Source: an uncultured Flavobacteriales bacterium (lineage in GTDB: Bacteria > Bacteroidota > Bacteroidia > Flavobacteriales > Vicingaceae). From it: a stretch of DNA of 11,684 bases. Numbering within the stretch: position 1 is the stretch's first letter; each line of letters starts with the position of its first letter. The position numbers were made by a program, and so were the translations under genes. This document shows positions 1 through 7,339 of this stretch, in pieces. Below the pieces are notes generated by a model that worked only from the letters and a program-made list of their open reading frames with translations, searched no databases and was not told where the DNA came from. Where the stretch lies: NCBI GenBank assembly GCA_946886085.1, contig CAMPHX010000015.1, positions 1 through 11,684 of the forward strand, read 5' to 3'.

Positions 1-54
1 GTATAATTATATATAAATAATAGATTATAATCGCATTTTCTTATGTTTTTTGTT

Positions 55-62
55 TATTTTTG
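55..62 (+). promoter_or_regulatory. Candidate Bacteroidota -7 promoter element for the ATPase gene
   Basis: TATTTTTG matches the Bacteroidota sigma-factor -7 consensus TAnnTTTG at every defined position. It lies 18 bases before the preferred ATG at 81, which would give a short leader of about a dozen bases. No convincing TTG is seen at the expected -33 spacing, and the surroundings are very T-rich, so a chance match is possible. Confidence 0.35.
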
Positions 63-80
63 TTGAAATTTGTTTTAAGA

Positions 81-1211
81 ATGGAATTAATAAACAGAGA
101 TTTACAAAGTCAACTGCTTGAAAAGTGGAATTCAAGAAAAGTGCTTGTTGTTATAGGTCCGAGACAAGTTGGTAAAACCACACTAATACGTTCTTTGTGT
201 GATAAAGAAGGCAATTATCTATTTATAAATGGTGATGATGCTGAAGATAGAGTCTTACTTGAAAATGCAGGCAAAACCAAGCTGGAACAAATTATAGGAA
301 CTAATAAAACAGTTTTTATTGATGAGGCACAACGGATTAAAGATATTGGGTTGATTTTAAAAATCATACATGACCAAATTAAAAGCGTTCGTTTAATAGC
401 AAGTGGTTCTTCTGCTTTTGATTTAGCTAACGAAGTGAACGAGCCTTTAACAGGAAGAAAATGGGAGTTTACCATGTTTCCACTTTCATGGAATGAATTG
501 AATCAGCATTTTGGTTATTTTCAACATTTAAAAAATTTAGAACAATACTTAATTTATGGGGTATATCCTGAGGTTGTTGTAAATACCAACAAAGAGGAAA
601 TATTAATTCAACTAAGTGGAAGTTATTTGTATAAAGACTTGCTTCAATATAAGAATATAAGAAAATCTGATGTATTAGATAAGTTATTGTTAGCATTGGC
701 TTTACAAGTTGGTTCTGAAGTTAACTATAGTGAACTTTCTCAAACAGTTGGAGTAGATAGAGCAACCGTAGAACAATACATTACATTATTAGAAAAAGTA
801 TTTGTTATTTTTAGATTAAATCCATTAGCAAGAAATGTTAGAAACGAAATTAATACTTCAAGAAAAATTTATTTTTATGACAATGGAATCAGAAATGCTA
901 TAATAAGAAACTTTAAACCATTAACATTAAGACAAGATGTTGGAGCATTGTGGGAAAACTATTTAATTTCAGAAAGGATTAAGTTTTTATCAACTAACAA
1001 AATAAATTGTCGCTATTATTTTTGGAGAACCTATCAACAACAAGAAATAGATTGGATAGAAGAAAAAGACGGGATATTTTATGCTTATGAATTTAAATGG
1101 AACCCTAAAAAAGCTAAGAAAAATTTTCCAAAAACATTTACAAACAATTACAAAATAGAAAAAACAATGGTAGTTACCCCAGAAAACTGTGATGAGTTTT
1201 TATCTTTGTAG
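81..1211 (+). CDS. ATP-binding protein, AAA_14 / DUF4143 family ATPase
   Basis: Predicted P-loop ATPase of 376 residues. The frame is also open from a TTG at 60, but the ATG at 81 is preferred because relatives begin close to the N-terminal helix seen here (MELINRD) and a TTG start would place the start codon against the promoter-like TATTTTTG. Counted from the ATG, Walker A is GPRQVGKTT at 26-34, Walker B is VFIDEAQ at 78-84, and a sensor-like IASGSSAF follows at 106-113. The C-terminal half (about 180-340) matches the DUF4143 pattern, and its end has EIDWI followed by YEFKW (322-340), the spacing expected of a PD-(D/E)XK nuclease-like fold. The family is common in Bacteroidota and often scattered or horizontally spread; its cellular role is not well defined. 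It stands alone: a hairpin and 46 bases separate it from rel. The family call is secure; the biological role is unknown. Confidence 0.9.
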   Translation: MELINRDLQSQLLEKWNSRKVLVVIGPRQVGKTTLIRSLCDKEGNYLFINGDDAEDRVLLENAGKTKLEQIIGTNKTVFIDEAQRIKDIGLILKIIHDQIKSVRLIASGSSAFDLANEVNEPLTGRKWEFTMFPLSWNELNQHFGYFQHLKNLEQYLIYGVYPEVVVNTNKEEILIQLSGSYLYKDLLQYKNIRKSDVLDKLLLALALQVGSEVNYSELSQTVGVDRATVEQYITLLEKVFVIFRLNPLARNVRNEINTSRKIYFYDNGIRNAIIRNFKPLTLRQDVGALWENYLISERIKFLSTNKINCRYYFWRTYQQQEIDWIEEKDGIFYAYEFKWNPKKAKKNFPKTFTNNYKIEKTMVVTPENCDEFLSL

Positions 1212-1229
1212 TAATGTAAATTACTTTTT
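1210..1229 (+). terminator. Weak terminator-like hairpin after the ATPase gene
   Basis: AGTAAT (1210-1215) pairs perfectly with ATTACT (1220-1225) around a GTAA loop, which fits the GNRA tetraloop pattern, and the stem runs directly into TTTTT. The stem overlaps the stop codon. It is short and AT-rich, so termination would be weak, but position and T-run fit an intrinsic terminator for the upstream gene. Confidence 0.4.
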
Positions 1230-1238
1230 ATGATTACC

Positions 1239-1246
1239 TAATTTTC
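1239..1246 (+). promoter_or_regulatory. Possible -7 promoter element for the rel-photolyase operon
   Basis: TAATTTTC matches TAnnTTTG except for the last base and lies 11 bases before the rel ATG at 1258. It is the best candidate in the 46-base gap. A start site here would leave almost no leader. No clear -33 TTG is seen. Confidence 0.22.
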
Positions 1247-1257
1247 AAACGCATCAT

Positions 1258-3459
1258 ATGCAAATCGATTTAGAAAAAGAGAAACTAGCCATTGAAGCTG
1301 CCTTTGAAGGGTTGGTAAAATCTGCTGTACATGCTAAAAAAGATACCGCTACCAAAAAGCGTATCCGCAAAGCATTTGATGTTGCACATGAAGCTCACAA
1401 AGACGTAAGAAGAAAATCTGGAGAACCTTATATTTTCCATCCCATAGCTGTTGCCAGAATTTGTGCTGAAGAAATTGGGCTGGGAGCAACCTCTATTATT
1501 TGTGCCTTGTTGCACGATACCGTAGAAGACACCGAACTTACCATTGAAGATGTTAAAAATCTTTTTGGAGAAAAAGAAGCCAAAATTATTGAAGGATTAA
1601 CCAAAATTTCAGGAGTTGTAGATGCCAACATTTCTTTACAGGCAGAAAATTTTAAAAAAATATTACTTACCCTTGCTGATGATGTAAGGGTAATTTTAAT
1701 AAAACTAGCCGACAGGTTGCATAACATGCGTACCATTGGCTCCATGCGAAGAGATAAGCAACTTAAAATTGCTTCGGAGACCTTGTTTTTGTATGCTCCT
1801 TTAGCTCATCGTTTAGGGCTACATGCTATTAAGTCTGAATTAGAAGATTTATCATTAAAATGCCAAGAACCGGAGGTTTTTGAAGAAATTCAGAACAAAC
1901 TAAAGAAAACCCAAGAAGTTAGAACAAGGTTTATTAATCATTTTTCTGCACCACTGAAAAAAGCATTAGAAGCCAAAGATTTCAAATTTGAAATGAAAGG
2001 ACGACCAAAGTCCATTTATTCTATTTGGAAGAAAATGAGTAATAAAAGCATTCCTTTTGAAGAGGTTTATGACTTATTTGCTGTTAGAATTATTATTGAT
2101 TCACTTCCCGAAAATGAAAAATCAGATTGTTGGCAAGTTTACTCTATTGTTACCGATTTTTACCAACCCAATATTGAGCGATTAAGAGATTGGATTTCTG
2201 CTCCAAAAGCTAATGGTTATGAGTCTTTACACACCACCGTTATGAGTCCGACTGGGAAGTGGGTGGAGGTGCAAATACGTACCAAACGCATGGACGAAAT
2301 TGCAGAAAAAGGTTTTGCCGCACACTGGAAATATAAAGAAGGTAGTGAAGAAAGTCAGTTTGATAAATGGATAAACCAAATTAGAGAATTGATAGAAAAC
2401 AATGATGCCAATGCGTTAGATTTAGTTGATGACTTTAAATTAGATTTATTCTCTGATGAAATTTATGTCTTTACTCCCGAAGGTGAAATGAAAAATTTAC
2501 CTACAGGTGCCAGTGCATTAGATTTCGCTTTTTCCGTACATACAGAAATTGGTGAGCAATGTATTGGAGCTAAAGTAAACAATAAACTAGTGCCTTTAAG
2601 CACACCTCTACAAAGTGGTGATCAAATTGAAATTCTCACCTCTAAAAATCAACGACCAAAAGAAGACTGGCTCAATTTTGTAAAAACCCATAAAGCAAAA
2701 TCTAAAATAAAATCTTCTCTTAAAGAGGAGAAAAAAGAAATTGCTTTAATTGGTAAAGCCATGTTGGATAAAGAGTTTAAGCGTTTAGGTATAAAACGAG
2801 AAAACATTAGCCTAAACGAACTTAAAAAACATTTTAAAGAAACTTCTGATATTGATTTTTACTACGGAATTGCTAAAAATACCATTCAGCTTAATCACTT
2901 GCGAGATTTTGAAGTTAAAAATGGAACTTTAAAACTTAAAAGAACTTTTCCTAATAGACTTAAAACCTATTTTGAAAGAAAAAAACCTGCAAAAGCTGAA
3001 AGAAAAGATGAGATTTTAGTAATTGGCGATAACATGGAAAAAATTGATTACAGCCTTGCCAATTGCTGTAATCCTATTCCGGGTGATGAGGTTTTTGGTT
3101 TTATAACAGTTGCCGAAGGAATTAAAATACACAAAACTACTTGTCCTAATTCAGTGCAATTAATGTCTAATTACGCTTACAGGGTAATAAAAGCTCGGTG
3201 GATAGAAAAAGAAAAAGTAGATTTCTTAACAGGGTTAAAAATTATCGGAATTGATAATGTAGGAATTGTAAACAACATCACACAAATTGTTTCTAATGAG
3301 CTACATGTAAATATGCGTTCCATAAAATTTGAAAGCTATGACGGTATATTTGAGGGAACAATAATGGTTTTTGTTCAAAATACCATTCACCTTAACAACC
3401 TTATTACTAACCTTAAAAAAGTAGATGGGGTAAAGAAAATAGAACGCATTGATAATTAA
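1258..3459 (+). CDS. rel: Bifunctional (p)ppGpp synthetase / hydrolase (long RelA/SpoT homologue)
   Basis: A 733-residue long RSH enzyme that makes and degrades the alarmone (p)ppGpp in the cytoplasm and so controls the stringent response. Domains in order: HD hydrolase at about 40-200 with the metal ligands H61, H86-D87 (LLHDTVEDT) and D152 (LADRLHN) all present, so hydrolysis should be active; synthetase at about 245-365 with GRPKSIYSIWKKM (248-260), D272 in YDLFAVRI, KANGYESLHTTV (317-328) and E337 in WVEVQIRT, so synthesis should be active; TGS at about 400-460; a conserved cysteine region with C603-C604 (ANCCNPIPGD), H625 and C629; ACT at about 656-733. Length and order are normal for the full-size enzyme. 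Because both active sites look intact it is a Rel-type bifunctional protein rather than an E. coli RelA-type synthetase; databases may call it spoT or relA. The photolyase starts four bases after its stop, implying co-transcription. Confidence 0.97.
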   Translation: MQIDLEKEKLAIEAAFEGLVKSAVHAKKDTATKKRIRKAFDVAHEAHKDVRRKSGEPYIFHPIAVARICAEEIGLGATSIICALLHDTVEDTELTIEDVKNLFGEKEAKIIEGLTKISGVVDANISLQAENFKKILLTLADDVRVILIKLADRLHNMRTIGSMRRDKQLKIASETLFLYAPLAHRLGLHAIKSELEDLSLKCQEPEVFEEIQNKLKKTQEVRTRFINHFSAPLKKALEAKDFKFEMKGRPKSIYSIWKKMSNKSIPFEEVYDLFAVRIIIDSLPENEKSDCWQVYSIVTDFYQPNIERLRDWISAPKANGYESLHTTVMSPTGKWVEVQIRTKRMDEIAEKGFAAHWKYKEGSEESQFDKWINQIRELIENNDANALDLVDDFKLDLFSDEIYVFTPEGEMKNLPTGASALDFAFSVHTEIGEQCIGAKVNNKLVPLSTPLQSGDQIEILTSKNQRPKEDWLNFVKTHKAKSKIKSSLKEEKKEIALIGKAMLDKEFKRLGIKRENISLNELKKHFKETSDIDFYYGIAKNTIQLNHLRDFEVKNGTLKLKRTFPNRLKTYFERKKPAKAERKDEILVIGDNMEKIDYSLANCCNPIPGDEVFGFITVAEGIKIHKTTCPNSVQLMSNYAYRVIKARWIEKEKVDFLTGLKIIGIDNVGIVNNITQIVSNELHVNMRSIKFESYDGIFEGTIMVFVQNTIHLNNLITNLKKVDGVKKIERIDN

Positions 3460-3463
3460 AACA

Positions 3464-4741
3464 ATGGAAGTTACTTTTTTTTGGTTCAGAAGAGATTTAC
3501 GTTTATCAGATAATACCGCACTTTTTCATGCTTTAAGCGAAAACCAACGTGTTATTCCTCTGTTTATTTTTGATGCCAACATTATTGAAGAACTTCCAAA
3601 AGATGATGCACGTATTTCCTTTATTTATGAGCAACTTCATGCTATTGATGAGGAATTAAAAAAAGTAGGAAGCAGCTTATTGGTGTTAAAAGGTAAACCA
3701 AAAGACGTTTGGCAACAACTCTTTACTGAATACCCTGTTAAAAACATTTATTTTAATAAAGATTACGAGCCGTACGCTATAGCTAGAGATAAAGAAATTA
3801 CTGCTTTAGCCAAAACTAACAACGTTGCTGTTTTTAGCTTTAAAGACCAAGTTATTTTTGAAGAAAATGATGTATTAAAAGATGACGGAAGTCCCTACAC
3901 CATTTATACTCCTTATAAAAATAAATGGTTAAAAGCTTTTTCTTTAAACCTTTGTGAAGCTAAAAAAAGCGAAGACCACCTTACTAATTTAGCCAAAAAT
4001 CAATTTTCTTTTCCAAGTTTAGCATCTCTAAATTTTAACCTATCTTCTATCAGAGTTAAGCCTTACTCTTTAGCAAACCTAAAAAATTACGAAGCTGAAA
4101 GAAACTTTCCAGCAATGGACAATACTAGCTATTTAAGTCCACACTTACGTTTTGGAACGGTAAGCATCAGAAATATTATAAAAAACAGCCTAGAAAAAAG
4201 TCCCGTATTTTTAAGTGAACTGATATGGCGAGAATTTTTTATGCAAATATTATTTCACTTTCCACATGTTATCAATAAGAGTTTTAAAGCTAAATACGAT
4301 AATATAAATTGGCGAAACAATAAAAACGAATTTGCCCTTTGGTGCGAAGGAAAAACAGGTTATCCTATTGTGGATGCCGGCATGCGACAACTCAACGAAA
4401 CCGGATATATGCACAACAGGGTTCGAATGGTTGTTGCTTCATTTTTGTGCAAACACTTATTAATCGATTGGCGGTGGGGCGAAGCTTATTTTGCTAAAAA
4501 ATTATTAGATTATGATTTAGCAGCCAACAACGGCAACTGGCAATGGGCTGCCGGAACAGGCTGCGATGCCGCTCCCTATTTCAGGGTATTTAATCCTTAC
4601 GAACAAGTTAAAAAATTTGATCCTGATTTAAAATACATCACAAAATGGGTAAAAGACCTTAACACTACCCCCATAGTAGATCATAAATTTGCCCGAGAAA
4701 GAGCTATTTCATCCTATAAAAAAGGGTTGAAAAAAGCCTAA
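3464..4741 (+). CDS. phr: Deoxyribodipyrimidine photolyase (class I, cryptochrome/photolyase family)
   Basis: A 425-residue FAD flavoprotein expected to repair UV-induced cyclobutane pyrimidine dimers using blue light. The N-terminal antenna domain opens with FFWFRRDLRLSDN. The C-terminal FAD domain carries YLSPHLRFGTVS, ELIWREFF, GYPIVDAGMRQL, TGYMHNRVRM and NNGNWQWAAGTGCDAAPYF. The three tryptophans of the electron-transfer chain known from E. coli photolyase (W306, W359, W382) align by motif with W283 (INW), W336 (DWRWG) and W359 (GNW), so photoreduction should work. It is shorter than the 472-residue E. coli enzyme. The antenna chromophore cannot be told from the sequence. A TTG in frame at 3449 would overlap rel, but the ATG at 3464, four bases after the rel stop, gives the normal family N-terminus and is preferred. 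A cryptochrome-like sensor role is less likely but not excluded. Confidence 0.95.
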   Translation: MEVTFFWFRRDLRLSDNTALFHALSENQRVIPLFIFDANIIEELPKDDARISFIYEQLHAIDEELKKVGSSLLVLKGKPKDVWQQLFTEYPVKNIYFNKDYEPYAIARDKEITALAKTNNVAVFSFKDQVIFEENDVLKDDGSPYTIYTPYKNKWLKAFSLNLCEAKKSEDHLTNLAKNQFSFPSLASLNFNLSSIRVKPYSLANLKNYEAERNFPAMDNTSYLSPHLRFGTVSIRNIIKNSLEKSPVFLSELIWREFFMQILFHFPHVINKSFKAKYDNINWRNNKNEFALWCEGKTGYPIVDAGMRQLNETGYMHNRVRMVVASFLCKHLLIDWRWGEAYFAKKLLDYDLAANNGNWQWAAGTGCDAAPYFRVFNPYEQVKKFDPDLKYITKWVKDLNTTPIVDHKFARERAISSYKKGLKKA

Positions 4742-4814
4742 ACTTTTGGAGTTCAAGTTTACTGTTTCATGAGTGTATCATTTTAAAATTATTTTTTACA
4801 CAGAATTTTTTTAA

Positions 4815-4822
4815 TATATTTA
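4815..4822 (+). promoter_or_regulatory. Possible -7 promoter element before the SPOR-domain gene
   Basis: TATATTTA matches TAnnTTTG except for the final base and lies 41 bases before the ATG at 4864, in the 122-base gap after the photolyase gene. The gap also has a seven-base inverted repeat (TAAACTT at 4739-4745 with AAGTTTA at 4755-4761) overlapping the photolyase stop, but no T-run follows it. The run of A and T makes chance matches likely. Confidence 0.22.
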
Positions 4823-4863
4823 CCACGATTTTAATCACTTATTAGGCGAATAAACCCTGAATT

Positions 4864-5781
4864 ATGACAAAAAACACATTAATTTTTTTATTTGTTGTGG
4901 TGATAACTTCAACTAATATTTTTGCACAAACGATAAATTCATCTCATATTGTTGAAGCTACCGGACAACCCAATGAGTTTTTGGTTAAAACTGCTATTAC
5001 CGGGTTAGAAAATGTTGATATTGCTCGTATTGAATACAATATTGATGATGCTCATACATATAAACCATCTCCTAATAATTCTTTTTTTACAGACAGAAAA
5101 AATAATCAATTAAAGTTTTATTTAATGGCTGTTCCCGCATCAGGAATTATAAACATTGAGTTTATACTAACCATTAGCAACGGACAAAACCTAAATATTC
5201 CTGCTGCTATTCAATATTCTCGTAATGAAGTAAAAGACAAAGTAGCTCTTGCACCACTGACTATTAACATAGATGGAAGTGCTAGTACTTTAGCTTCAAC
5301 AACTCCTGAAGTTGAAGAAGAAACTGAAGTTATTGAAGAAACAACTACTCCTGTTGAAAGTGAAAAAGAAGAGGAAGAAGAAATTGTTGCTGAAACCATC
5401 GAAGAAACAGAAGAAGAAGTTGAAGAAGAAAGTTCAACGCATGTAATTGAAGAAACTCCTGAAGAAGAAACAACTCCACCTGCCGAAACTACTTACAAAA
5501 AACCTGAAGAAAAACCTAAACCTACACCAACTCCAACAAATACCTCTTCTAAAAAACAATACGGAGTTCAAATTTTAGCTCTTTCAGAATATTCTGAAAC
5601 ACGAGTGCGTAATTTCTGTAAACAACATGGTTTAGATTACAACTTAATTACCAAAGAAAATGTGGATGGATTAACTAAAATCCGTTACGGAAAATCTTCT
5701 TCTGCTACAGAAATTCAAAACCTAAAAGAAGAATTAATTAACAAAGGGCTTAGAGGTGTTTTTATGGTTACTTTGCCTTAA
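4864..5781 (+). CDS. Exported SPOR-domain protein with acidic Glu/Thr linker
   Basis: A 305-residue protein with three parts. Residues 1-21 are a Sec signal peptide (hydrophobic core then IFA before Q22). Residues 22-145 look like a beta-rich domain with no family I recognise. Residues 149-206 are a low-complexity linker dominated by Glu and Thr, followed by a Lys/Pro stretch to about 230. Residues 231-305 resemble a SPOR domain: it opens with the YGVQILALS strand, has a helix with NFCKQHGL, the VDGLTKIRYG strand and turn, then a helix (EIQNLKEELINKGL) and a final strand (GVFMVTL). SPOR domains are known to bind peptidoglycan lacking stem peptides, often at division sites, so a periplasmic wall-associated role is inferred. 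The linker could let the domain reach the wall from an outer-membrane or periplasmic body. The stop shares TTAA with the stop of the opposing phosphatase gene. The signal peptide is clear; the SPOR call is good but from pattern only. Confidence 0.82.
   Translation: MTKNTLIFLFVVVITSTNIFAQTINSSHIVEATGQPNEFLVKTAITGLENVDIARIEYNIDDAHTYKPSPNNSFFTDRKNNQLKFYLMAVPASGIINIEFILTISNGQNLNIPAAIQYSRNEVKDKVALAPLTINIDGSASTLASTTPEVEEETEVIEETTTPVESEKEEEEEIVAETIEETEEEVEEESSTHVIEETPEEETTPPAETTYKKPEEKPKPTPTPTNTSSKKQYGVQILALSEYSETRVRNFCKQHGLDYNLITKENVDGLTKIRYGKSSSATEIQNLKEELINKGLRGVFMVTLP
5308..5481 (+). repeat. Low-complexity GAA/ACT-rich coding stretch (acidic linker)
   Basis: This stretch encodes the Glu/Thr-rich linker of the SPOR protein and consists largely of GAAGAA blocks mixed with ACT, ACA and GTT codons. 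It is irregular low complexity, not a fixed-period tandem array, but is prone to length change by slippage in steps of three. Confidence 0.6.
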
Positions 5782-7232
5782 ACCCTTACACCAATCACAC
5801 AAATATCATCTAATTGCTCTTGTACTCCTCTCCACTCTTTATGAGCATTTGTAAGTATTTCTTGTTGTTCTTGTACAGATAAATTTGCTACATCTGTTAA
5901 TAATTGCTTAAACTGCCTATAATTAAATTTTTTACCTTTTAATCCTCCAAACTGATCTGCATAACCATCAGAAAATAAATAAATCATATCCCCTTTTTGC
6001 ATTTCTATTTCATGGTTTTGAAAAGAATTTTCCGTTTCGTAAGCACCAATAGGTTGTTTATCTGCTTTAGTTTCCAACAACTCTCCATTTCTAACAATAT
6101 AAAGTGGATTATTTGCTCCGGAATATTGTAACACAGCTACTGTTTCAGGTTCCAGGTTTGATGTTTCAAGTTGATTTAACTCGGAACTTGGAACATTGAA
6201 CTTTAAACTACAAAGAGCAATGTCCATTCCGTCCCTTATCACATTTTCATCATCTGTATGGATGTTTATCGTACTATAAACCTCATCATTTAAATAATTT
6301 AACGCATCTGCAGGAGAATTTATATTTGGCTGTATTTTAGATTGATTTAAAATTTTTAACCCTATAATACTCATAAATGCTCCGGAAACACCATGACCGG
6401 TACAATCTGCAACAGCAAAAACAACCATTTTTTCGTTAGGTTCATTTGCCTTAGTAGTCGTAACTTCCGTTGCCCAATAAAAATCTCCACTTACAATATC
6501 TTTAGGCAAATAAATCACAAACGATTCGGGTAACAACTTTTTTAGTTTGGTAGGAGGTGTAATTAAGGCATCTTGAATTCGTTTGGCGTAGTTAATACTA
6601 TCAACAATTTCCTTATTTTTCTCTTCAGTAATAGCTTTTTGTTCTTCTAGTTGTTTTTTAGATTTTTCTAACATTAAGCGAGCAACAATTTCTTTTTTGG
6701 TTAATCGGTAACGCATTCTAATTAATAAGATAGAAAAAACAGCTACCGCTCCTGTAAGCAACCCACCACTTACCAAAATTTCATCAAGACTTAATATGCT
6801 ATTGTAATAAAAGAAAATGATGTTGGCAATAATGTTAGCAACCACAATTAAAATGGAATAATAAACATGGTAAAACATAAACATACCAGAACCAATAAAT
6901 AAAGCAATGTAGGCAAAAGCATGTTTTTGAAGATGTTCTAAATCCATCACACTCCACATATAAGCATTTTGTATAGAGATTAAAAAAACCGGAATAAACC
7001 CTAAAACTTCAATAGGAATTTTAATTTTTTCATGAAACAAAACGGTTACCAAACAAACAAAAGAAACAGCCACCCTAAAGGTTAAAAACTCTTGCCAATA
7101 TTCATAAATATTAAAATAATCGGTAACAAAAAAGAGCATGTTAAAAATCACAGCAACCCATAAAGCAATGGTGTGGTAACGTAAAATGGTTTTGTTAATC
7201 TCCGATTGCCAATTTACTGATGTAGCGTTCAT
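5778..7232 (-). CDS. Membrane SpoIIE/PP2C-family serine/threonine phosphatase
   Basis: A 484-residue membrane protein. Six hydrophobic segments lie at about 21-39, 51-66, 74-90, 103-121, 123-144 and 152-171, forming a membrane sensor-like region. A charged coiled-coil linker (about 175-215) ends in EIVDSINYAKRIQDAL, a link seen in many Bacteroidota phosphatases of this kind. The SpoIIE/PP2C domain spans about 235-484 with the metal-binding acidic residues in IVSGDFYW (D250), VADCTGHGVSGAF (D276), LFSDGYADQFG (D422) and QLDDICV (D475-D476), so it should be an active metal-dependent phosphatase. Such enzymes commonly dephosphorylate anti-sigma-factor antagonists in partner-switching pathways, but no STAS or kinase partner gene is nearby. 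Residues 347-364 are an extra segment encoded by a DNA repeat. Its stop overlaps the stop of the convergent SPOR gene. The sensed signal is unknown. Confidence 0.92.
   Translation of the reverse strand: MNATSVNWQSEINKTILRYHTIALWVAVIFNMLFFVTDYFNIYEYWQEFLTFRVAVSFVCLVTVLFHEKIKIPIEVLGFIPVFLISIQNAYMWSVMDLEHLQKHAFAYIALFIGSGMFMFYHVYYSILIVVANIIANIIFFYYNSILSLDEILVSGGLLTGAVAVFSILLIRMRYRLTKKEIVARLMLEKSKKQLEEQKAITEEKNKEIVDSINYAKRIQDALITPPTKLKKLLPESFVIYLPKDIVSGDFYWATEVTTTKANEPNEKMVVFAVADCTGHGVSGAFMSIIGLKILNQSKIQPNINSPADALNYLNDEVYSTINIHTDDENVIRDGMDIALCSLKFNVPSSELNQLETSNLEPETVAVLQYSGANNPLYIVRNGELLETKADKQPIGAYETENSFQNHEIEMQKGDMIYLFSDGYADQFGGLKGKKFNYRQFKQLLTDVANLSVQEQQEILTNAHKEWRGVQEQLDDICVIGVRV
6141..6194. 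repeat. Short inverted-repeat element inserted in frame in the phosphatase gene
   Basis: The segment is built of alternating blocks of the type GTTTCAGGTTCC, AGGTTTGATG, GTTTCAAGTT and AACTTGGAAC. GTTTCAAGTT (6163-6172) and AACTTGGAAC (6185-6194) are inverted copies matching at 9 of 10 bases. In the phosphatase it encodes VPSSELNQLETSNLEPET, lying between strands where related enzymes run directly from the 'CSL' strand to 'LQYSGANNPL'. Elements made of such GTTTCAGGTTCC-like units are, from memory, widely dispersed in Bacteroidota genomes. The composition stands out from the flanking gene. Confidence 0.6.
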
Positions 7233-7326
7233 TATAAGTTGTTTAGTTAGGTTGTTTCGAGATTTAAAATTATGAATTTTTTATATACTTAATTACAAAA
7301 ACCACATAGATTCTGAGTTTTTAATC

Positions 7327-7334
7327 TACTTTTG
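7327..7334 (+). promoter_or_regulatory. Candidate Bacteroidota -7 element for the oxidoreductase-knot protein operon
   Basis: TACTTTTG matches TAnnTTTG exactly and ends five bases before the ATG at 7340. If used, transcription would start at or next to the start codon, giving a leaderless or nearly leaderless mRNA. No clear TTG is seen at -33. The same 107-base gap must hold the promoter of the divergent phosphatase gene, for which only weak candidates are visible. Confidence 0.4.
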
Positions 7335-7339
7335 TTTTG

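Noticed and set aside
215..696. Two open frames on the minus strand within the ATPase gene
   Set aside because: They are antisense to conserved ATPase motifs, have no recognisable protein features and are explained by base composition.
4739..4761. Inverted repeat TAAACTT/AAGTTTA after the photolyase gene as a terminator
   Set aside because: The stem is AT-rich with a nine-base loop and no T-run follows, so it falls below a callable terminator.
5211..5399. A Ser-rich open frame on the minus strand
   Set aside because: It is the complement of the GAA/ACT-rich linker of the SPOR gene, which generates Ser-rich antisense frames by composition alone.
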